From contig VDFB02187766.1 of NCBI GenBank assembly GCA_007258455.2, forward strand, positions 273,268 through 337,267: a stretch of 64,000 nucleotides of DNA, in the 5' to 3' direction. Under the pieces are notes generated by a model. It ran no database searches and was not told the DNA's origin. It worked only from the letters and a program-made list of their open reading frames with translations. The position numbers and the translations under genes are program-made. Below are positions 47,749 through 58,175 of the stretch, in pieces; positions within the stretch are counted from its first letter, which is position 1; each line of letters begins with the position of its first letter. Origin of the DNA: Sequoia sempervirens (taxonomy: Eukaryota > Streptophyta > Pinopsida > Cupressales > Cupressaceae).

Positions 47749-48140
47749 TGTTAGAGTTATCATGCATTAGATACAAATTAATTAATCTTTAATTGATTAC
47801 TAGTCTAATTTATTCTCATGCACTTAAGCTAATCTTTGGAGTGTTTTTATGCTTTAATAAGTGAGTTAATACTAGTTCATTATGTCTCATCTCATGTGAT
47901 GTTGACACTTTTCATGATCTATTCCCTTTCTTATTTAAGGTTTTTCTCTTATAAGAACTCAACCCTCATTGGAATTATATCTCAAGCTTTCATATCTTCT
48001 GGAGAGTCTCTTGCTTCTATAGCTTTTTCTTGTTGAGGAATATTACATATATTATTTCTAGATCTCTTGCATGGAAGGTTTCTTTGTTCTTTGTTTTATC
48101 CTATGGCTCATGGTTTTATGCTTGTTTCACAATTCTAACA
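47749..48140 (+). repeat. 5' LTR of the LARD-like element
   Basis: 392 bp with 7-bp inverted ends (TGTTAGA / TCTAACA). Same length as the partner at 51183. Confidence 0.92.
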
Positions 48141-48151
48141 TGGTATCAGAG
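48141..48151 (+). other. Primer-binding site, initiator methionine tRNA type
   Basis: TGGTATCAGAG directly follows the LTR; it is the standard plant Copia primer site. Confidence 0.85.
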
Positions 48152-49900
48152 TGTGGATTTAGCGAACCCCTTCTCGATTCATGAGGTTTTTTTCTTCAAC
48201 AAGGATTGCAGGAGTCAGATATGAATTCCCTTTTCCTTTTTTGCAAATGTTGGAGGTGGGTGATTTTAGGCATATTTTGGTATATAAATAACTTCACCAT
48301 TGGATTCAAAACCATCGAGAAAGTTAGATTTGGCTTTTTTTTCACCCGATTTGGGTTCCTGATGCCAAATCTATGAGGGTTTGAAGTGGATTATTTTTTT
48401 CTAGATCCAGAGGGTAGCTTCATATTTGGTGTGTTTTGAGCCAAAACAAAGGTTTCCATCATCCTCAAAAGGCCCAAAAAACCTTAAGATCACCTATCAA
48501 ATCGCCAGAATCTATGTTAGAAGCTTTTAAAGATTTTTTTTTGTGACATAAATGGTATGACCTCCCTAACATACAAGGTGAGGTTATATATATATATATC
48601 CCTTTGGGCCCCACCCCTGCAATGGGGTACCCAAGGGTACTGCCTACCATTGGAAATAGTGACCCTTGGGCCATGCGTAGGGATGGCAAGGGTCCAACTG
48701 CCACTCCCATTTTATTTTATTTTTTGATATTTCAATAATATTTTTTTAATTATTATTTATTTCTAGAAAATATATAATTTTTTTATATATATATGTTTCT
48801 AAAATATATAATAGTTTTTTGACTTTTTCTTTGACTTAAAAAAATAGTTAAATTGTGCACTTTCTTTGCAAAATCCACATGCATTGTACCTTGACATTTA
48901 GGGGAGATATTCTTTTCTCTCAGCACTCTAAATTTGGTGGGCCTCCACATTTGCAGGTAGTTTTCTAAATTTCGCAAAGGAGTTTTCTTTTGCCCTACTC
49001 AGCTCCTCTCTATTGGGCTTTTCAAATTTGCACCCTATCTTCTCAAGGCCATATCTTGGTCATACAACAATATTTTTCAGTGCATTTTTTTTAAAACGGG
49101 GTAAAATTTTGAACTCTTCACAATGGTCCATGTGTTTTCTAATTTTGGCTTCTAGTTTAATCTAGAATTTAGTTTTATTATTTTTGTTGTTCAATTATCA
49201 TTTTGGAGACTTTAATGGGCCACATCTTCTACATCTATACTCCTTTTTGGGTGCCATTTTTTTTTAAAGTAAGTGTTTTTTTGTGTACTTCATCATGGTG
49301 TGACGAGTTTCCTATTTTTGTATCAGAGAATTGTATTTTCAGCATGTAGTCCTTTTTGGACATTATGGGATCCCATTGTATGAATTTTTCATTATGTAAA
49401 CACACTAAAATAAAGTGCCATAGTGGGTGTATTCTTTATGGGATCTTGCACATCACTTTGTCCCTTATTGTACTCACACTATTGTATAAAGTTTCATGGG
49501 GGTTTTTACATTTTTCCTTTCTTTTCCATCATACATTTTTCAAGTAAGTTTCCCCTCCACAATAGTAGCCTCATGCGAGTGTGCATTTTGTTTGCACACC
49601 CTTTATATGTGTTGGTACTTTCATGTTTTCCCATTAAGATGTTCTTAATTCTTCTTCATGCACTTTTTTTTTGGAATTTAATTTTAGTGTACCTATCACA
49701 CCTCTCCCTTATTAGCATTATGGGGGGGTTTCTACTATTCATGCGAATTCTTCCTTGAGTTAGTGTTAGAGTGAGCTATGCATAGAGTATTTGTTTCTGT
49801 GTATTTTTGGATCCAATGTGCATTAGCAGATAGTTACTTCCATTTTGGTGAGATGGATCACTTACCATATGGAAACTCTTCCATTCCTATTTTTAGAGGC
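48152..49900. other. Non-coding interior of the LARD-like element
   Basis: No gag, protease, integrase or RT motif is seen in any frame. It contains a short TA dinucleotide run at about 48585-48599 and a GC-richer stretch at 48600-48710. Neither resembles a captured gene that I can recognise. Confidence 0.6.
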
Positions 49901-50687
49901 GTATGTGCAAGATCATCATGGAAAAATTAAGCCCTTAAGTGGCGAAAAATTCAGAAAAATCAGAGTTAGGCAACTTGAAGTAAAAATTTGAATAAGTTAA
50001 ATCTATATTATTTAAAATATATGTAAGAATAGAACCTATAGAAAATTGAATTTAGTTTCTAAACTATTAGGTTTATTTTTAAAAAAAATCTATTTGGTGA
50101 AAATTTGAAATTTCAATGCAATAGTACTTAAATTTCAGTGAAAAATAAGGAGTAGGTGTCTATCTGACCACCCTAGCCACAATAAAATGATAATATTTTT
50201 TTATAATATTTTAGATATAAGTAGATGACTCATGTTCCATTGTGATGCATTTTTTTTGTAATTTTTTTCTAAGTAAATAATTAATTAATAATTTTTTATT
50301 ACAATTTTTAAAAAATATTAAAAATTGTATGTCTGACCACCTTAACTTGTTAAAAACTTCATGATTTTTTTTTTTAATCCTATAGTATACAAAGTATAGA
50401 ATGTGACACATGTTTCAGATTCAAAAAATGTGATACCGTTTGAAATCTATAGATGTTTTCCAATTATCTTATCAATCAGGACTTTAGTCGTAATTCAAAT
50501 AGAACATGAATAATAATTATTTATTAAATTCAAAGTAAAGCATAATTTATATTGGTGAAAAGCTGAGAGTCTCCTTTAAAAACCCTTTTCATTTCATCAA
50601 TTTTGGGTAAAAAAAGTCGTCAGCCACATACCCTACACATACCCATCATATCACCACTTTTTGGCCCATCATGATCCTACACATACC
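49901..50687. mobile_element. Non-coding TIR transposon, copy C (787 bp)
   Basis: Runs from GTATGTGCAAGATCATCATG to ATGATCCTACACATACC and matches copy B along its length. TAGAGGC lies immediately on both sides (49894-49900 and 50688-50694), a possible 7-bp target duplication that does not agree with the simple TTAA footprint of copies A and B. Confidence 0.82.
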
Positions 50688-51182
50688 TAGAGGCAGCCTT
50701 CCATTTTCACATGATCAGTTCTTCAAACTTTCGGTACCTTTTCCATCTATATATTTGAGTTCTAGGTTTTTTTCCTTTGTTTTCCATGTAATTCGAGTAG
50801 TGTCATTGGGGGTACTCATATAGATTCTTGTCTTTTTGATCTTTGTCATCATCTATTTCAGTAGAGGTTCTTGTTTTTACATTACAATAGTCATTCTTCA
50901 TCATAGTTTTTAGCTTCTTCATGTTTTAGTGGTGTTCTTTCTGTTCATCCTATGTTACTATTTTTTAGGACATTGTCTTATTTGGAGGCTTCTTAAATCC
51001 TTCACTTGGATTTCATCTCTTTCCAAATTGGAGTTTTTCCCATGAGGTTTTCTCTATTTCTCTATATTATAGAGATCTTTTGTTTGTACTCAGGAACCTT
51101 ACATGTCCTTGTTTGTTGGGACCCATCATGCATTCTATTTTTAGGGTTTTTAGCTACTCCCTAAGTTCATCTTAAGGGGGGG

Positions 51183-51574
51183 TGTTAGAGTTATCATGCA
51201 TTAGCTACTAATTAATTAATCTTTATTTGATTATTAGTCTAATTTATTCTCATGCAATTAAGCTAAACTTAGGAGTGTTTTTATGCATTATTAGTTGAGC
51301 TAATATTAGATAATTATGTCTCATCTCTTGTGATGTTGAAACTTGTCATGATATGATCCCTTTCTCATTTAGGGTTTTGCTCTTATAAGTACTAGACCCT
51401 CATTGTAATTATATCTTGAGCATTCATATCTTCTTGAGAGTCTCTTTCTTTTGTAGCTTTTTATTATTGAGGAATATTGCATTTATTATTTCTAGATCTC
51501 TTGCATGGAAGGTGTCTTTGTTTATTTTTTGATCCTTTGGCTTTTGGTTTTGTACTTGTTTCACAATTCTAACA
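51183..51574 (+). repeat. 3' LTR of the LARD-like element
   Basis: 392 bp, preceded by the polypurine tract AAGGGGGGG (51174-51182) and followed by the ATTAT duplication. Confidence 0.92.
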
Positions 51575-51579
51575 ATTAT

Positions 51580-52480
51580 CACCGACAAAATGGACATGAT
51601 ACAAAACATTGTAAGCATCTTAAACATCTTGCCTAAGACCTCATTGATTTTGGTCAACTTCAAATTGGAGGTGTTAACGATCAAGGAAATAAGTCAGTTG
51701 CCCCTCCTAACCAAAACTTGCAAATCTTTAACAATCCTATCCCTAATCATAACATTTCCTTTGTAAAACTTAGTGAAACTGATAGGAATGATGTGATGAA
51801 TGTTGACACAAATGATGAAAACATAGATACCATTGAGAAAAGTCCTATGGATACTATTGAAATAATTCCTATGAATAATATGGTTGGATTGATCAAAATT
51901 CTATCTCATAAGGGCCAAACTACAAAATCCTTTTAACATTGGTTTCTCATCTAAAGATATAATTAGAAACACGCTTGATGGTCCTCTTTACATAGTTGGA
52001 TGAATCAACATGACAAGCCCGCTAATGGGATATTAATTGATCCCATCTATGGAGAGAATGTGATCACTAAACAATTCTTACTTGTGCATAAAATCTATCA
52101 AGAAACATATGATAAACCAAAAGCATGGATAGAAATGCATAATGGTTTCACTTTCCCTACAATGGGATCAATCATCCTTCCTTTAAAAGTCAGACTGAAA
52201 GAGTTAGATTTCTTAGTCTCCATCATCTATATGCTGGATTAATTCCATGTAAAGCTTGGTCATCCATGGCTACACTGCATGGAATCCACCCCATCGGTTG
52301 TGTATAAATTCTTAAATTTTCCCTTTGACGACAAATTTTTTAGTATGCACCATAATGGATTTTATCCTCTATCTTCTATTGGGAAATTTTCATTGGATTT
52401 CTTTTGGCCCAAGCTTATGGAACCTATTAAACCTCGTGATGATTTCTTCTTTAAATAATATAAATTTTTTAAGGTGATGC
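51580..52480 (+). pseudogene. Element IV gag C-terminus (zinc knuckle, second half) and protease
   Basis: Starts exactly after the ATTAT duplication with the rest of the zinc knuckle. Together with the codons left of the insertion it gives the C-x2-H-x4-H-x4-C pattern common in Athila/Tat gag. The frame stays open through a DLIDFGQL segment and an acidic Asp/Asn/Ile-rich linker to 51936. After a frame break, 52000-52242 and the following 230 bp hold protease-like sequence: GILIDPIYGENVITKQF, in the place of the catalytic loop but lacking Asp-Ser/Thr-Gly, and FHVKLGHPWLHCMESTPS, the conserved GRPWLH-type motif. No RT follows. Confidence 0.75.
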
Positions 52481-52485
52481 ATAGC

Positions 52486-53214
52486 AAAACTATCGCTTAG
52501 AAAAATGCCTCAACCTATGACTGAGCCACCTATCCTTGACGAAACCATGATTGAGCCTAAAGACATTCCAAATAACCAATACCAACCTAAGAAAGATCCA
52601 TTACCTATCTCCTATAAAAGACCAAGAGATAATGAAAGAAACCATGTCACACCACCTAAGATAATTTTTCTTTTACAAAGATAAAGAGAAAGTGGTTGAA
52701 TAACCTCCCATTGTACCTTATTTTCCTCCCCTAGGGGAAGAAAAGAAACCTATGGTTGAAAAACCTAGTCCTACACAAACATAACTTGAAAATCACACTA
52801 AAAGAAACAAAAATGCTAGAGAGCATAGGTGTAGACATTGTACTCTTACTCAAACATTAAACAAAGAAAACAACAAATAAAATCAACATCAAAACTTGAT
52901 TGAAGCAATACATGATGAGACTCCCTCTTCGCAACAACAAAAACAGATCTTATACCACAACCACAACAAGAGCTCAACCCTTCTTTAAACATTATCATTC
53001 GACCTCCCATTATTATTAACTTGGATGATGATTATGAGGTTGCTAAGATTGATGAACATGTGTATAATGAATTGAACTCATTATTTTCCTCTTTAATGAG
53101 CTTAAATGATAATTCTCCTAAGAAGAGTGTAGAACTTGGCGATGATCCTAGTACTACACTCAATACGATCCCTTTAGCTAGTTGTCTACCTTTTGTATAT
53201 GATGAACAAGATTG
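52486..53214 (+). pseudogene. Proline/lysine-rich and acidic tail of element IV polyprotein
   Basis: Broken frames rich in Pro, Lys, Glu and Asn (PMTEPPILDE, DIPNNQYQPKKDPLPIS). They end with an acidic open stretch at 53021-53215 (DDDYEVAKIDEHVYNEL to PFVYDEQD and a stop). No RT motif. This occupies the space where pol would be, so either pol was deleted early or the family never had it. Confidence 0.45.
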
Positions 53215-53429
53215 AGATGTGAACAACCTATTATATATTTACTCACATGTGCTTTACTAGTATCTTTCATTATTTTATTTTTCATGTTTTGTGTGTGATT
53301 TCATGTGCGCAATATGATCCCCTATACTATTATGTTTGATGTATATCTCTCTTTTGTGACACTCCTATATTTGCACCTAAATTATTCTCTATGTCGTAAA
53401 CCTTTTATATTTTCATTTTTCTTGTTTTT

Positions 53430-53705
53430 TTACTTTTGGGGATGACACAAGGCATTGAGACATTTATGTCTCTTTCATGTTGACCCCAAATCTTTTCCTT
53501 TATATTTTCTTTGTCTTGTGTTTTCCTTTTTGGGATGATGTAAGGAATCAAGGAATTCATGTCTCTTCCATGCTGATCTAAAAGCTTTTCCTTTATCTTT
53601 TCTTTGTCTTGTGTTTTCCTTTCGGAAATGAAACAAGGCATCGAGACATTTCAATCTCTTCCATGTTGACCCATAATATTTTCTTTGTTTTTTCTCTTTT
53701 TGTAA
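53430..53705. repeat. Three tandem units of about 90-93 bp
   Basis: TTGTCTTGTGTTTTCCTTT recurs at about 53511 and 53604 with a third, more diverged unit after 53614. Each unit carries ATGTCTCTTTCATGTTGA-like sequence. It lies in the 3' untranslated part of element IV, where Tat/Ogre-type elements often carry tandem arrays. Confidence 0.7.
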
Positions 53706-53734
53706 TTCTTCCCATTCCATGAGTATTTGGGGAG

Positions 53735-55411
53735 TGATGAGAGTCTTGAGCTCTATAAAAACATTGTAGAGAATACATACTGACCTAGAATCCATGGATC
53801 CCTTTGAATAATAGGAAAATGGATGCTTTATAACCTAGGTCATAAAACACCACTTTTTTCCAATTATCATTCAAGGATGTCCTAGGACCTCAAACTGGAT
53901 TGACTATCAACCTCAAAGGTGAGTTAATTTTCAACAAGGAAGACCTAGGAGGATGTTCTTTAAGCTTTGATGGGTTCACCACCAAGAAAAATCTTGGAAA
54001 AGAAAACTTAAAATTTAACTAACAAAACCTAGTAATGCAAGCCAAATAAAGAGTGAAAATGATGAAATTGTATAATAGGAAGTTAGGATGTGTGTACCTA
54101 GGAAGTTTGGAAATGTGATGAGGATTCTAAAAATGCAAAAAAGTTGTCAAAAGGTACTATGGGGGACTAATATGCCCTTAGTGTTGTCTTATTCTCGTTG
54201 CTATTTTTTGGGGTAGATACAAAATCTTCGGATGTCAAAACTAGATTTGAAAGATTTTTTGTAAAATACCTTTAGGAGGACTAAGATGCCCTAGGTGGTG
54301 ACTTAGTCCCATCTTGAATTTCTAGAATCTTTGAATGTGGTCCTAAGGCTCAAGATCTAACTTCCTTCTTCCTAGATCTCAGGTTCTGAAACTTCCAAAT
54401 TTAGCCTATAGGAGAGTTTCCATGAAGATGACATCTTTACAATGGAACTTTGCAACTTGACAACTATGCACTTCAAATGATCTTCAAGTCTTCAACCTAA
54501 ATTTCAAAAACAAACATGAAAGAGAGGAAAAACTTGTTGATTGTTAGTAAATGGGGGTTTTCCTTGGTCAAACCCCCTTGTTGGTAATTAAACCAAATGA
54601 TGAAATGAAGCATGAAATATGAAATATGTAAATGATATCACCTTGGATGATTTTTTGTGAAGCAAATCTATAATCTACCATGTAGTGGCCATGAAGAATG
54701 TAGATCTTGGATTGTTGGATATGATGTCAATAAGGGTTGTAAATAGATCTTCAATGCTACATCCACAATATTGGATCAACAACATGAATGGATGCACTAA
54801 ACCCTTGACATGATGCTTGAATCTTGATGATGACTCCAAATTCTTGACAAATTTCTATTAAATGCTCTTATAGACTCCAATTTGCAATTAGGAATTCTCT
54901 CACAAAATTCTTTATGTGAAATGAGTGAAGGAACCTTGTATTTATACTTATCTATGCTTAACATCTAGAGATTACACCACAACAAGCCAGCATATGAATT
55001 CATTAATTAAAGGAGGCTAAATCCCACCAAAATTTGAAATTAAATCCCAAAAATAAGCCAAGGAGGACTAAGACGCCCTAGGTGGCATCTTACTCCCATG
55101 GCTTGAAACTTGGGGCACAGACTCCAAAAAGGGACCTTTTTAGGTGCTTTCAAAATTAGGGTCCCAAGACCCATGGAGTAGAAAGACGCCTAGGTGGCGT
55201 CTTAGCCCGAATCCAAAAATTAGGTACATAGACAAAATTATTAAATGATCATTTATCTTTTAATATTTGTTGAGATTAGCCATAAAAAAATATGGTTCAT
55301 TGAGCTTTTGGAAGAAAAATAAGATGAATTAAGATATAAATAGGGATAAATAAATCAAATTGGGCCCAAACAAGTATGAAAATGCAATGGTATGCATTTT
55401 ACTACACTATA
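53735..55411 (-). mobile_element. Reverse-oriented LTR-like segment, related to element IV LTRs
   Basis: Read on minus it starts TATAGTGTAGTAAAATGC and shares CATTTTCATACTTGTTTGGG and the GGTTTGACCAAGG-type block with the element IV LTRs. It ends near an AGAGCTC stretch like their 3' end. Its hairpins use AAGACGCC/GGCGTCTT arms. No target duplication was found, so it could be a solo LTR with decayed flanks or a rearranged piece. Confidence 0.55.
55175..55209. repeat. Hairpin motif, AAGACGCC/GGCGTCTT type
   Basis: AAGACGCC and GGCGTCTT are exact reverse complements around TAGGT. The outer GGAGTA/TAGCCC ends are decayed. Related copies lie at 55061-55097 and 54276-54310. Confidence 0.7.
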
Positions 55412-56588
55412 CCCTTATGTGACTTTGGGATTTCATTATGGGGGAAACCCCTTTTCATGATATAGCTTTATTTGCAAACATATGACTTGGAATAGGGCTT
55501 TCCAAATAATCTCTCATGTCCTCTTTATTGTTAGAATTTATCATTTGTTACTTTAAAGTAATTTCTCACAACATGGTGTTTAGAATTTCTTGAAAGTGGT
55601 GGCATACATTGGCATCACTCTTTTTCTCTTGTTTCATTGTGTAGTTTTCTTACTTCATGCGATGCATCTTTCCCTTTTTGGTGATATTGGGTGTGATTTC
55701 GTTCAAGAGCATGATATCTCTTAGCCTATTATATTCCTCTTAGTGGCTTGATGCAACACACTTCATCCCCTAAGTTGTGAATCTTCAATTCTTCGATTGG
55801 TTCTCTCTTGCAGACATTAGGCACAATGTTCCCTAAGTTAAGACCTTACATGAACTAAACAAAACTCCTTTGAACATACCTTACATTATTTTTCATTTCC
55901 AACATTTATGATATGGTCACCTTTCATAATACACTTTGCTTTCCTTTGGTGCCATCTCATTTATTCATGGGTGTCAAGCATACGAAGCTTTTCTTGCCTC
56001 ATGAAGCTCAAAGTTCATTGTTGTGAGGCATGTTAACAAAGTTAACAAGATGTATAGCTTTGGTATGGTTGTTTTTATGGGAGCCAAATTTAGGAATGAC
56101 TTTCCCATAGCCACTTGCTTGTATATGTGAGCTCATATCAACTGTGTGCATATGTATCTCATTGTGGGCTCACCTAGTGGATGACCTGAGGTTCCACTAG
56201 CCCTTGTGAGCATCTGTTTGGTTTGCATATTGGACATTGTGTTCTACTTGTAAATGTTCCTAGAAAAACAACTTAGTTCTAATCCATAGAGTGTAGGACA
56301 AATGGTCAAGGCTTGATCCACCCCTTTAGTTTTAGTTTTTAGTTATGTTTTTCTTTTTCTCCTTGTCTTTGGTAGTGTATGCTTGAGCCTTGTTATTGCT
56401 CATTATATCATTTCCATGTATTTTCTTTTGTGCCTATATTGGTTTACCATAGGATCTTGTACAACCTTCTTGATTGTTGTCATCATAGCCCACTAGTGTT
56501 GGTACACTTGGACCTCTCTAGATACATTTTTTTCTACTTTAGTGTGATTATGAAGCAAGTTCCTCCTCTCACTAAAGTGGGAGCTCAA
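55412..56588 (+). other. 3' non-coding region and polypurine tract of element IV
   Basis: Shares stretches with 43250-44143 of element III. It ends in AAAGTGGGAGCTCAA (56574-56588), immediately before the 3' LTR. No coding frame recognised. Confidence 0.65.
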
Positions 56589-58175
56589 TGTAGTGTAGAA
56601 GCATGTATCCCTTTACATTTTCACACTTGTTTTGGCCTTCCCTATTAAAATTGGGCTTTTATATGCCTTATTTGGTAGTATTTTGTATCCACAAGCCTTA
56701 TTTAATGTATCTTCCTAAGGATAATCCTGACACTTATGTAATGTTAAATCATAATTCAATGATTTTGGTGTGTATGTCTAAGACTTAGTGATTTGGGACA
56801 CATACACCACCTTGGGTGTATGGTTCCTACCTAAGTTTTGGGGGCCTAAACCTAAATTTAGCATAAAACATAACATTTCTTTAAATTTGTGTCCCAAGCC
56901 TAGCCTGCTAGGACTCATACACCCCAAATGGCATATGATTCCCACATAGCTTGGAGCTAATTTTGAATTAAACTCTTGATAGTACTTTATCTTCGTAGAT
57001 CTAATGTCAGCTTTTAGTGTTGTAATTTCAAGAAATTTGACATAAAAAAAGTATAAATACAAGGTTATTTCACTCATTTTCTCCTAGCAATTCAAGTATT
57101 CAAGAATTATAGAAAATTTGAGATCGAGAGAATTCACAAGAACATTCAAGAGTTTATTATCAAGCATGTTGGAGCATTATTCAAGATTCAAACATCATGT
57201 CAAAGCCATCATACATTATGTTTGTTTTTGAGCTAACATTTTTGATGTAGGTATCTTATGATTCAAGCAAGCATTCAGGTCAAGATCCATAACATACAAT
57301 CAAGAGTCAAGATCCACATTCATGCTAGCCATTGCATACGATATTGTATCCATTGTTACAAGGTTTTGGTGAGTTGCAACATCACATATGGTTCATTCAT
57401 CTTTCCTTCTTTCAATTTGAGTTCATTTCAAGGTTTGATTACCAAAATGAGGTTTGACCAAGGAAAACCCATATCCACTAAGAAAAAAGAAATTTCCCCT
57501 CTCTTTGATGTGTGATTTATAGATCTAGGTTGAAGATATATTAAAGAACAAGTTTGGAGAAAATTTTTCAAATTGTCAAAGTTGTCATCTACATTGCAAG
57601 ATCACAAAAAAACATCTATAGGTTACAATTCAGTGTTTTAGACTTAGAGATTTGATAGGAGAGAAGCTACAGGAGAACATTAGAGGATATCAGAGTTTTA
57701 GATCAACCCTAATATTGGGACTAAATCACCACTTGTAGCATTGAGTCCCAGTATACCTATTTTTAGGCATTTTTGGAGACCTTGGTTTAATAGTTCCATA
57801 TTTTGGTTTCCTACTGGCCTATGAGTTCTAGTGTGCATTAAAAGTCTAAATTTCAAGTTTTCAAACTTGATTCTAAGCTTCTTTAGTTTTCCAAGTGTAC
57901 CTTTGTCCTTTCTCAGTCCATTCCTCTGATTTGCAATTTCTTATCTTGAGTTGCATAGTTAGGTGAATGCATCATTACATTTCTTTCTTTCCAAGCCCTT
58001 TGTTGGTGGTGAACCCCTTTTTAGTCTTTAATCACACTCTAGGAAACCTTGTTGTAGATTTTTTTCACTCATTTCCATCCCTAGATTGAGATCTCTAAGG
58101 TTTCCTTGAGTGAAACTTGTAGGAAATTGGTGGTTCTATCTCCCTAAACATAGAGCAACAATTATCAACATTTCA
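56589..58175 (+). repeat. 3' LTR of element IV
   Basis: 1587 bp, TGTAGTGTAG to CATTTCA. TATAAATA at 57052-57059 is a core promoter candidate. Hairpins lie at about 56794-56827 (ACACC/GGTGT arms), 56911-56944 and near 57715. Confidence 0.8.

Larger units (their letters stand above)
47749..51574 (+). mobile_element. Coding-free LTR retrotransposon (LARD-like) inserted in the gag zinc knuckle
   Basis: Two 392-bp LTRs (47749-48140 and 51183-51574) begin TGTTAGAG and end TCTAACA. A perfect TSD, ATTAT, flanks them (47744-47748 and 51575-51579). The primer site TGGTATCAGAG starts at 48141, the base after the LTR, and complements initiator methionine tRNA as in Copia elements. The PPT AAGGGGGGG is at 51174-51182. 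The 3042-bp interior has no gag or pol frame, so the element was mobilised in trans if at all. A TIR transposon (49901-50687) sits inside. The LTRs are clearly diverged, roughly a tenth of sites by eye. Confidence 0.92.
8245..58175 (+). mobile_element. Element IV: outer LTR retrotransposon (Gypsy-type gag, no pol), heavily interrupted
   Basis: The 5' LTR at 8245-9868 and the 3' LTR at 56589-58175 are homologous throughout and in the same orientation. A primer-site-like TTGGTGAACC follows the first LTR and a polypurine tract precedes the second. Between them, after subtracting insertions, lie a 5' leader, a decayed gag with zinc knuckle, a protease remnant, an acidic tail ORF and a long 3' untranslated part. 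I find no reverse transcriptase or integrase, so this is a non-autonomous Gypsy-type element of about 10.5 kb net. Insertions inside it are a TIR element (9946-10644), element III (11067-45948) and a coding-free LTR element (47749-51574). Its own target duplication is weak: GTGCA on the left, GTGTG on the right. Confidence 0.75.

Noticed and set aside
53405..53795. Lys/Glu-rich minus-strand frames with an internal repeat
   Set aside because: They mirror the 90-bp tandem repeat in the 3' region of element IV; the protein repeat is a by-product.
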